A stretch of DNA of 7,410 nt from Planococcus sp. (in: firmicutes) (GTDB lineage: Bacteria; Bacillota; Bacilli; Bacillales_A; Planococcaceae): the NCBI GenBank assembly GCA_030147225.1, contig JASLAI010000392.1:1-7410 (forward strand). The letters are read 5' to 3'. The position numbers and the translations under genes are program-made. How positions within the stretch are numbered: position 1 is the first letter of the stretch; each line of letters opens with the position of its first letter. A model generated the notes under the pieces. That model had not been told where the DNA came from and searched no databases. It was given only the letters and a program-made list of their open reading frames with translations. Below, in pieces: positions 1-4,965 of the stretch.

Positions 1-1
1 C

Positions 2-835
2 TCAGCAATCGCACAGGCAACTTCCAAAATAAAAATCGCCAGTTCTTCGACCATTATCAGCACGTCAGATCCGGTTCGGGTCTATGAGAACTTTGCGACG
101 CTTGATTTGATTTCCGATGGGCGTGCAGAAATTGTTGCAGGGCGCGCTTCCCGCATCGGGCTTTATGAGTTGCTCGGGTATAACCTCCGCAATTACGAGG
201 AGTTATTTGAAGAGAAATTCGATCTTCTTCGGTTAATCAATGAAAACGAAATCGTCAACTGGAGCGGTGAGTTCCGTGCGCCTTTGCGCGATGCACAGGT
301 TCTTCCGCGTCCGGTCAATGGCTCTTTGCCAATATGGCGCGCAGTGGGCGGTACGCCTGCGAGTGCAATGAAAGCTGGATATGCAGGTGTGCCGATGTTC
401 ATGGCTCATTTAGGCGGTGCCGCGTCGCAGTTCAAGCGAACAGTAGACAGCTACCGCGAAGCAGCGCGAGCAGGCGGACACAATCCGGATGAATTGCCGA
501 TCGCTACAGCAGGATTTTTCTACGCTGCAGAAAGTTCCCAGCAGGCATTGAAAGAGTTGTACCCTCACATCAATGAAGGCATGAAGAAAACCAATGGCGG
601 CGGATTTCCGAAGCAGCTGTTCGCGCAAGGCGTAGACCCGCATAACATCATGAACATCGGCAGCCCGCAGCAGATTATCGAGAAAATCCTGTACCAGCAC
701 GAAGTGTTCAATCATCAGCGCTATATTGCCCAGATCGACTTTGGCGGCATGCCGATGGACAACATCAAGAAAAATCTGGAATTGATCGGCACGGAAATCT
801 TGCCGGCAATCAAAAAATACACAGCCAAAAAATAA
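2..835 (+). CDS. LLM class flavin-dependent oxidoreductase (luciferase-like monooxygenase), 5' end missing
   Basis: The reading frame is open from base 2, so the gene starts outside the window. 277 residues are visible and, against the roughly 340-350 usual for the family, about 65-75 N-terminal residues are missing. The visible start reads AIAQATSKIKIASSSTIIST, then DPVRVYENFATLDLISDGRA and the run EIVAGRASR, which are hallmark stretches of bacterial luciferase-like TIM-barrel oxidoreductases. Members use reduced FMN and oxygen to oxidise organic substrates in the cytoplasm; the substrate here cannot be told. A TTG at 107 could be taken as a start, but the family signature continues upstream of it, so it is internal. 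The stop TAA overlaps the ribosome binding site of the next gene, an FMN reductase, 12 bases downstream. That pairing supports a two-component flavin monooxygenase. The family call is firm; the specific role is unknown. Confidence 0.9.
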   Translation, partial: SAIAQATSKIKIASSSTIISTSDPVRVYENFATLDLISDGRAEIVAGRASRIGLYELLGYNLRNYEELFEEKFDLLRLINENEIVNWSGEFRAPLRDAQVLPRPVNGSLPIWRAVGGTPASAMKAGYAGVPMFMAHLGGAASQFKRTVDSYREAARAGGHNPDELPIATAGFFYAAESSQQALKELYPHINEGMKKTNGGGFPKQLFAQGVDPHNIMNIGSPQQIIEKILYQHEVFNHQRYIAQIDFGGMPMDNIKKNLELIGTEILPAIKKYTAKK

Positions 836-847
836 GGAGAGATCCGA

Positions 848-1414
848 ATGAAAATCGTTGGTTTATCCGGTTCCCAAATCGGCTCAAAAACAAGAATCGC
901 CATTGACGCGACGCTCAAAGTGATTGCAGAAAAGTACCCGGAAGTGGAAACGACATTGATCGATCTAGCTGACTACAAAATGGAATTCAGCGACGGCCGC
1001 AATTACCTGGATTATGAAGGCGATACGGGCTATGTGACGAAGACTTTGATGGAAGCGGATGCCATCATTATCGGCACGCCGATTTTCCAGGCATCGATAC
1101 CGGCTAGTTTGAAGAACATTTTTGATTTGCTGCCGGTCAATGCTTTCCGTGACAAAGTGGTCAGCATGCTGGTAACAGCGGGATCCGCTAAGCATTACAT
1201 GGTAGCCGATACACAGCTGAAACCGATTCTGGCTTATATGAAAGCGCAGATGGTGCAAACTTTTGTGTTTATTGTAGAAGAGGATTTTTACCAAAAAGAA
1301 ATTACGAATCACGACGTGCTGTTCCGACTGGAACGTCTGGCAGAAGACACGGTGGTGTTGACGGAAACCTTTACGAAAATCCGTGAGGAAAAAGAAGCGG
1401 CGTATGATTTTTGA
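848..1414 (+). CDS. NAD(P)H-dependent FMN reductase (flavodoxin-fold)
   Basis: The protein has 188 residues, a normal length for the NADPH-dependent FMN reductase family (SsuE/MsuE/ChrR-like flavodoxin fold). It opens with the beta-strand and phosphate-binding loop MKIVGLSGSQIGSKTR (residues 1-16). A central stretch, GTPIFQASIPASLKNIFDLL (about 76-95), matches the conserved flavin-binding segment that usually reads GTPxYxxSxxxxLKxxLDxL. The start ATG follows AAGGAGA at 834-840 with a 7-base spacer. The gene lies 12 bases after the LLM oxidoreductase and is evidently co-transcribed with it. By family, it reduces FMN with NAD(P)H, and by context it probably feeds FMNH2 to its partner, as SsuE does for SsuD. 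Nothing in the sequence identifies the final substrate, so naming it after a sulfonate or sulfur pathway would be guesswork. A simple azoreductase or quinone reductase role is the alternative. Confidence 0.88.
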   Translation: MKIVGLSGSQIGSKTRIAIDATLKVIAEKYPEVETTLIDLADYKMEFSDGRNYLDYEGDTGYVTKTLMEADAIIIGTPIFQASIPASLKNIFDLLPVNAFRDKVVSMLVTAGSAKHYMVADTQLKPILAYMKAQMVQTFVFIVEEDFYQKEITNHDVLFRLERLAEDTVVLTETFTKIREEKEAAYDF

Positions 1415-1424
1415 GGAAATGCAT

Positions 1425-1460
1425 AGAAGGAGGCGCTGAACAGGAGCGTCTTCTTTTTTT
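1425..1460 (+). terminator. Rho-independent terminator after the FMN reductase
   Basis: Starting 10 bases after the reductase stop, GGCGCT (1430-1436 region) pairs with AGCGTC (1445-1450, one G-T pair), and an outer AGAA/TTCT pairing lies beyond a 3-base bulge. An unbroken run of T (1454-1460) follows. It closes the LLM/FMN reductase operon. Confidence 0.8.
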
Positions 1461-1470
1461 CGGAGAATTT

Positions 1471-1488
1471 AGTAAAGGCAACTTTACT
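1471..1488. repeat. Perfect 7-bp inverted repeat (hairpin or operator-like)
   Basis: AGTAAAG and CTTTACT are exact reverse complements separated by GCAA. The repeat sits 11 bases after the T run of the operon terminator. It has no T tract, so it is unlikely to be a terminator. It could be an operator-like site or a chance hairpin; no gene starts close enough to decide. Confidence 0.35.
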
Positions 1489-1653
1489 TAAACAAAGAAA
1501 TGGTTTTAATTTGCCTCCTATAAAATATAACTACTTGTATAACTTAAACTACTGCAATAGCAGTCCTTTTAATCCAGTCCATTTTCTTGATTTAGTTTAA
1601 ATAAAGATTAATTAGGTTATAGTAACTATTCATTAAGAGTACTACTACAAATA

Positions 1654-1912
1654 ATGGCTAATCTTATGGAACATATAAAAGAAGTGAAGCAGGAAGGGAA
1701 TGGGCAAATGAAAAGAATAGAATTGCTGATCATTTTGCTTGTTCTCATTGCCATCGGCCTGTTGCTGTTTTGGCTGATTGGCAGTGATAGCGGAGTGGGT
1801 TTTATTTTTAGCAGGTTTGATATATGAAGCTGTGTACAAAAGAAAGCAGCCATTTAAGGATATTGGCAAAATTTGCGTGCGGCAACTTTACTGTGCAGCT
1901 CGTTGCTGCTAA
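1654..1912 (+). pseudogene. Small membrane protein gene, apparently frameshifted in a T run
   Basis: Frame 1 runs from ATG 1654 (or ATG 1708, which follows AGGAAGGG at 1691-1698) to TGA 1825-1827, 57 or 39 residues. It begins MANLMEHIKEVKQEG, and from 1708 it has a clear transmembrane helix, MKRIELLIILLVLIAIGLLL followed by FWLIGSDS. After the run ATTTTTAGC (1804-1812) the frame gives an abrupt FSRFDI and stops. The next frame reads LAGLIYEAVYKRKQPFKDIG and stays open to TAA 1910-1912. Removing a single T joins them into one plausible protein (GSDSGVGF-ILAGLIYEAVYKRK), with a second hydrophobic stretch and then a basic, cytoplasm-like tail. I read this as a one-base insertion that breaks a roughly 85-residue membrane protein. 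A sequencing error or programmed slippage would look the same. I do not recognise the family. The native C-terminus may also be altered, since the last residues (YCAARCC) look unnatural. Confidence 0.45.
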
Positions 1913-1978
1913 TAGCAAGATCAGCTTGTGAACTGCGGAAAAATCAACAAGCTCTTTTGTAAGGAGCAAAGAGGCGGG

Positions 1979-2008
1979 TTGATTGCTTTGATGACGGTTC
2001 GGTATGCT
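1979..2008 (+). promoter_or_regulatory. Possible sigma-A promoter in front of the orphan terminator
   Basis: TTGATT (1979-1984) and TATGCT (2003-2008) are spaced by 18 bases, acceptable for a sigma-A promoter although neither hexamer is perfect. Transcription would start near 2015 and end at the terminator at 2067-2099. The call is weak because single hexamer pairs are common by chance. Confidence 0.25.
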
Positions 2009-2014
2009 AAGTCT

Positions 2015-2100
2015 AGGTATCTTTATTTGCGGATGAGATGAGTGAAGTAGAAAAATAGATGGATGGGCCGGTAGGAAGAGGTTTTCTGCCGGCTTTTTTG
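2015..2100 (+). ncRNA. Candidate short untranslated transcript (about 85 nt)
   Basis: A very strong terminator at 2067-2099 has no intact gene in front of it. The nearest upstream frame, the broken membrane protein, ends at 1912. A possible promoter at 1979-2008 would give a transcript of about 85 nt with no frame longer than a few codons. This fits a small RNA, but the terminator might instead end a long 3' untranslated region of the small membrane gene. It is an inference only, with no recognised RNA family. Confidence 0.25.
2067..2100 (+). terminator. Strong rho-independent terminator without an intact upstream gene
   Basis: GCCGGTAGGAA (2067-2077) pairs with TTTCTGCCGGC (2083-2093) as an 11-bp stem with two G-T pairs and a 5-base loop, followed by six T (2094-2099). 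Orientation is plus. The 21-base repeat array begins 13 bases further on. Confidence 0.8.
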
Positions 2101-2112
2101 TGTCGAAATGCG

Positions 2113-2187
2113 AACACCCGGGTTAACAGTCCGAACACCCGGGTTAGAAAAGTAAACACCCGGGTTGAAACAGCGAACACCCGGGTT
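2113..2187. repeat. Tandem array: four exact 12-base motifs at 21-base period
   Basis: The motif AACACCCGGGTT occurs unchanged at 2113-2124, 2134-2145, 2155-2166 and 2176-2187. The start-to-start distance is exactly 21 bases each time, and the three 9-base spacers differ (AACAGTCCG, AGAAAAGTA, GAAACAGCG). The core ACCCGGGT is a palindrome. A period of 21 bases is two helical turns, so all four cores face the same side of DNA. Because 21 is a multiple of three, the array reads as a 7-residue repeat in any frame (for example NTRV every seven residues), which creates spurious open frames on both strands. It lies between two terminators in convergent orientation. Function is unknown; possibilities are a protein-binding array, a dispersed intergenic repeat, or a structured RNA. 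Confidence 0.9.
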
Positions 2188-2213
2188 AAAAAAATCAAGC
2201 CAATAAAACTGCA

Positions 2214-2256
2214 TAAAAAAACATCCCGTGGAAGTTTCTTAACTTCCGCGGGATGT
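2214..2256 (-). terminator. Rho-independent terminator of the HEPN-like gene
   Basis: Bases 2221-2236 and 2241-2256 form a 16-bp stem (one G-T pair) with loop TCTT. On the minus strand the stem is followed by a run of seven T (complement of 2215-2221). It begins 15 bases beyond the stop of the minus-strand gene. The plus side has a broken T-rich stretch, so weak bidirectional action is possible. Confidence 0.88.
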
Positions 2257-2270
2257 TTGTTCTGTTTTAT

Positions 2271-3641
2271 TTATTTCTTCTCCAACGCAATTACAAATCC
2301 TAAATACATCAACGCGTTGCGTGCTTTAAACGTGTTGGCCATGGCCATGCGTTCGAGTTCCACTTGGGTCATTTGGTGCTTGCGCAGTTCGCCGGTTTGG
2401 GCAATTTCGTCTTTCTTGGTGATGACTTGGACGAAGCTGCGTTCCATTTGGTCGCGCAGCAACAAGGCGCGGACCGTGGCGATGTTCTGCGTTTGAGATT
2501 GCTCGTAGCCGAAGATTTCTTTTGACAGCCAGAACAAGGCTTTTAACGCACCATTTTTGGTGTCGCGTATGAACGGCTTAAGGGCATTTTTCGGCTGCTC
2601 GTCTTCGAACCAGATGCGCTGCATGCCGGCGCGTGGGTCTTTCATATCGAGCTGGTAATACTGGGTGACGAACTGGGCCGTTTTTGTGAATAATGAAAAC
2701 GACTGTCGGTAGACGGACTTTAATTGCTCGTTGCGTTCTGTTCCCGGCTCCTGCTCGAGTGCTTCAAAGAGGTTCCAGCGCAGCGCCGTAAATTCTGCCA
2801 CCATGGAATCCATGAAGGTTTCAAGGAAGTGGCCGTGTTCTTTGTCATCGCCTTTATGACGGTAATTCAAATTATCAACTTTCATCGTACCTTCCGGATC
2901 GACTTCGTTGTTGTCGTTCAGCAGCAAACGATGCTTGGCGCACCAGTCGCGGTACTCGCGCTCGCGGCCTTCGAAAAAGTTTGGCTTGTAGCCGCCTGTG
3001 ATGTCGATCGGCCCGATGTCTTCCAGCATTTTCACTGCCAGCTTCAAGCGGTCTTCATACAAGGCGCGTCCGTTGGTGCCGGTGATTTTGTCTACTCCAT
3101 CGCGCAGCAAGTCGCGTGCTAAGTGAAGCGCTTCGGCTTTTTGATCTTTATCGCGCAGAAACATGGAATAAAAAATCAGTCCCCAGCCGCGTTCAGCATC
3201 TTTGCGTTCGTAGGACGGATCATTGTCAGCTTCAGTCATTTGTTCCAAAACGTCTAGGCCATCAAGAGAACGTCCTACATAAATCAAGACTTCTGCATAA
3301 TTCAGGCAGATTTGATTCCAGATGGTCGGCGGCACTTTGCCGCGGAACTGGGCATGCAGACTTTCGAATAAAAACAGCTGGCGCTGCTTCATCGGGCTAT
3401 TCCACTCTTTCTGCAACTGATGCTGGACGCCCAGCTGGCTGCATTCCAAAAGGATTGCCAGTGGATAGGCTGCCTGTCCTTCCAAGCGCTTCTTCAAGTG
3501 CTCGATCACTTCTCTAAGTTTTTCCGGTTCAGTCCGGGTCTTCTGAAATTCCTGCAGCAACAATTGCGCTGCCTGGTATACTTCCTTCAAATCAAATTGC
3601 CCGTAATCATCGGATTGGGCAATATCATGTAATGTCGCCAT
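2271..3641 (-). CDS. LA2681-like HEPN family protein with degenerate catalytic motif (putative)
   Basis: The protein has 456 residues. ATG 3641 is chosen because AAGGAGG (3649-3655) sits 7 bases in front; the frame could extend to 3704, but nothing supports that. There is no signal peptide or membrane helix, so it is cytoplasmic. Residues about 15-210 are helical with TPR-like character (for example LNYAEVLIYVGRSLDGLDVL at 113-132). The C-terminal half resembles the LA2681-like HEPN domain as I know it: YRDWCAKHRLLLNDNNEV (230-247), FLETFMDSMVAEFTALRWNL (272-291) with FEAL after it, and a closing helix KARNALMYLGFVIAL (439-453). HEPN ribonucleases use an Rx4-6H motif, often RNxxEH. The aligned place here reads LRDQMERSF (395-403), with R396 kept but Arg401 (codon CGC at 2439-2441) where His is expected. 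It may therefore lack RNase activity. HEPN proteins act in toxin-antitoxin and phage defence, but this gene stands alone with no partner. The family match is from memory; a generic helical protein is the alternative. Confidence 0.6.
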   Translation of the reverse strand: MATLHDIAQSDDYGQFDLKEVYQAAQLLLQEFQKTRTEPEKLREVIEHLKKRLEGQAAYPLAILLECSQLGVQHQLQKEWNSPMKQRQLFLFESLHAQFRGKVPPTIWNQICLNYAEVLIYVGRSLDGLDVLEQMTEADNDPSYERKDAERGWGLIFYSMFLRDKDQKAEALHLARDLLRDGVDKITGTNGRALYEDRLKLAVKMLEDIGPIDITGGYKPNFFEGREREYRDWCAKHRLLLNDNNEVDPEGTMKVDNLNYRHKGDDKEHGHFLETFMDSMVAEFTALRWNLFEALEQEPGTERNEQLKSVYRQSFSLFTKTAQFVTQYYQLDMKDPRAGMQRIWFEDEQPKNALKPFIRDTKNGALKALFWLSKEIFGYEQSQTQNIATVRALLLRDQMERSFVQVITKKDEIAQTGELRKHQMTQVELERMAMANTFKARNALMYLGFVIALEKK

Positions 3642-3648
3642 GGGTAAA

Positions 3649-3655
3649 CCTCCTT
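3649..3655 (-). promoter_or_regulatory. Ribosome binding site that fixes the HEPN-like start
   Basis: AAGGAGG on the minus strand lies 7 bases before ATG 3639-3641. It is a near-perfect anti-16S match and argues against the longer frame beginning at 3704. Confidence 0.85.
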
Positions 3656-3731
3656 GAATAATTGCTTCTATACACATTGTAACGAAGTAGGAGGGAAGGG
3701 TCACGCATTGTTGTCGGAATTTTTAGGGAGT

Positions 3732-3762
3732 AATTGTGTGAGTGCCAGGCACACACACAATT
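3732..3762. repeat. REP-like near-palindrome, copy A
   Basis: Left arm AATTGTGTGAGTGCC (3732-3746), central A, and right arm GGCACACACACAATT (3748-3762) pair except at position 10 of the arm (A opposite A). It lies between the divergent HEPN-like and SLH genes. A further degenerate half-site, AACACAAATT, follows at 3764-3773. The same core and arms recur at 6050-6086 and 6987-7017. Confidence 0.85.
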
Positions 3763-3820
3763 CAACACAAATTGTATTCTGAATATTTAGTTAATAAATG
3801 ATGTAAAAGCAACTTTCAAC

Positions 3821-3829
3821 TGTTAAAAT
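3821..3829 (+). promoter_or_regulatory. Possible extended -10 promoter of the SLH gene pair
   Basis: TG-T-TAAAAT (3821-3829) matches an extended -10 element with five of six bases of TATAAT. No good -35 is seen 17 bases upstream, which extended -10 promoters tolerate. It would start transcription near 3836, about 36 bases before the first SLH gene. An alternative is TTGTAT (3773-3778) with a poor -10 at 3796-3801. Confidence 0.35.
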
Positions 3830-3871
3830 GAGGGCAAGAAGTGAAACGAAACGAGTGGAGGAGTGATGATT

Positions 3872-4933
3872 GTGAAGAAGTTCATGGTTCCTTTTATCCT
3901 GCTGTTGTCTTTGTTCCTGATCTTGCCTGTTAGTGCTGCAGCTCCTGATTTGCCGGAAGACCATTTATTTTATGAGGAAATTACGTATTTAATGGAGAAA
4001 GGAGTAGTCACCGGCTACCCGGATGGTACGGTTCGTCCGGATGCGAAAGTGTCACGTGCCGAAGCGGCTGTGATGATTGCCCGCTTGAAGGGACTGGATG
4101 GGACGAAACGGACAACGACGTTTCGTGATGTGCCGGCTGGCCATTATGCCAGCGGTTTTATTGCAGAAGCTGCGGAGGCTGGCTATATCAAGGGATACGA
4201 GGATGGCACTTTCCGTCCGAACGCACCAATTATCCGCGGGGATATGGCTTTGATTGTGGAGCGGGTCTTTGATCTTGCTTTCACGTTCAACAATTCGTTC
4301 ACGGATGTGCCAGGAAATGCTTATTATACGGTAGCCATCAGTAAGATTTTAGCGGCGAATATTACCATCGGTTATCCGGACAATACGTTCCGGCCGCGCC
4401 AGGAAGTGACGCGCGGCCAGTATTCCGCCTTTTTGGCACGGGCATTGGAGCCGAGATTCAAAAATGATGCGGTTATTGAAAACTCTTACCAAAAAGACAA
4501 AACCAAAGCTTACACGTATCAAATGTCCGACGGGACGACCGCTGTCCACAGATTTGTTGATGTGCCGGACCGCGGTGGACTGAGCTATGGATTTATGTGG
4601 ACAGTCGAAGTGGCTGGCGATCGTTATGAATACCTGGAGCTCGAAAATCACCAGCTCTTTGCATTCGGCTACCCGTATTCCGAGTACGATGTTGCGCTTG
4701 TTTACCCGGTTCGCCTAGGTAAGACTTTTAACACAGGCTTGGGTGATGAAACCATCGTACACACAATTACAGGTGTCAATAAAACCATACAAACACGTTA
4801 TAAAACATTTACAAATGCGACTGAAGTGACGGTGCAGGACGGATTAAAGTACTACATGGTAGAAGGCTTCTCCACAGTTAAATCAATAAATGCTCAAGGA
4901 ATAGTAGAAAGTGAGTTAATTAGTGTTGAATAA
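3872..4933 (+). CDS. Secreted S-layer homology (SLH) domain protein, first of a tandem pair
   Basis: The protein has 353 residues from GTG 3872. This start is chosen because GGAGG (3857-3861) lies 10 bases upstream and the ribosome-binding region and Lys-Lys start align with the next paralogue. ATG 3866 (or GTG 3863) is possible but sits very close to the Shine-Dalgarno. A signal peptide covers residues 1-24 (KK, then FMVPFILLLSLFLILPVSAA). Three SLH domains follow at about 27-75, 83-135 and 142-195, each with the GYxDGT/NxxRP turn (GYPDGTVRP, GYEDGTFRP, GYPDNTFRP) and TRAE-like ends (SRAE, IRGD, TRGQ). SLH domains bind pyruvylated secondary cell-wall polymer, so the protein should sit on the cell surface. 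Residues about 200-353 form a predicted beta-rich domain of unknown function with GYPYSEYDVALVYPV and KTFTNATEV, shared with the paralogue. There is no enzyme motif. The last 200 bases are more AT-rich than the rest of the gene. Confidence 0.88.
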   Translation: MKKFMVPFILLLSLFLILPVSAAAPDLPEDHLFYEEITYLMEKGVVTGYPDGTVRPDAKVSRAEAAVMIARLKGLDGTKRTTTFRDVPAGHYASGFIAEAAEAGYIKGYEDGTFRPNAPIIRGDMALIVERVFDLAFTFNNSFTDVPGNAYYTVAISKILAANITIGYPDNTFRPRQEVTRGQYSAFLARALEPRFKNDAVIENSYQKDKTKAYTYQMSDGTTAVHRFVDVPDRGGLSYGFMWTVEVAGDRYEYLELENHQLFAFGYPYSEYDVALVYPVRLGKTFNTGLGDETIVHTITGVNKTIQTRYKTFTNATEVTVQDGLKYYMVEGFSTVKSINAQGIVESELISVE

Positions 4934-4965
4934 TGGGTATTGAGTGAGAGTGGAGGAGTGTGGAC

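Larger units (their letters stand above)
1415..2270. other. Long intergenic region without a full-size gene
   Basis: This is about 850 bases between the FMN reductase (+) and the HEPN-like gene (-), which converge on it. Supported contents are an operon terminator (1425-1460), a small hairpin (1471-1488), a degraded small membrane-protein gene (1654-1912), a strong orphan terminator (2067-2099), a 21-base tandem array (2113-2187) and the terminator of the minus-strand gene (2214-2256). Bases 1489-1650 are AT-rich and show nothing I can name beyond a weak 5-bp hairpin at 1551-1564. Open frames on the minus strand here are low-complexity (Ser/Ile/Pro/Phe-rich) and lack good ribosome binding sites. 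Confidence 0.7.

Noticed and set aside
107..835. TTG 107 as the true start of the LLM oxidoreductase
   Set aside because: The family signature (DPVRVYENFATLDL) is in frame upstream and the frame is open to the window edge.
1551..1564. ACTGC-AATA-GCAGT hairpin as a terminator
   Set aside because: The stem is only 5 bp, with a short interrupted T run and no gene needing it.
1626..1869. Two overlapping minus-strand frames of about 75 codons
   Set aside because: They are antisense to the small membrane-protein gene, with Ser/Ile/Pro-rich composition and no convincing ribosome binding site.
1471..1890. Shared GGCAACTTTAC at about 1477 and 1881, with a similar stretch near 3806, as a regulatory motif
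   Set aside because: An 11-base match in 7.4 kb on both strands is expected by chance, and the positions relative to genes are not consistent.
1923..1976. AGCTTGT/ACAAGCT and CTCTTT/AAAGAG pairings as a riboswitch or attenuator
   Set aside because: Stems are short, with long loops and mutually exclusive pairings, match no known riboswitch, and precede no downstream gene in the same direction.
2113..2187. The 21-base array as a CRISPR
   Set aside because: Motif of 12 bases and spacers of 9 bases are far too short, and no cas gene is present.
2113..2187. The array as plasmid iterons of a replication origin
   Set aside because: No replication initiator gene or DnaA box cluster lies nearby, and all neighbours are chromosomal-type genes.
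2059..2496. A 145-codon plus-strand open frame (starting ATG 2059) reading NTRV every seven residues, and mirror frames on the minus strand with LTRVF repeats
   Set aside because: The frame runs through a terminator hairpin, the 21-base array (which stays open because 21 is a multiple of three) and the HEPN-like gene in antisense. There is no good ribosome binding site. The repeat peptide is a by-product of the DNA repeat.
2724..3632. Several plus-strand open frames of 70-133 codons
   Set aside because: All are antisense to the HEPN-like gene, lack ribosome binding sites and show no family resemblance.
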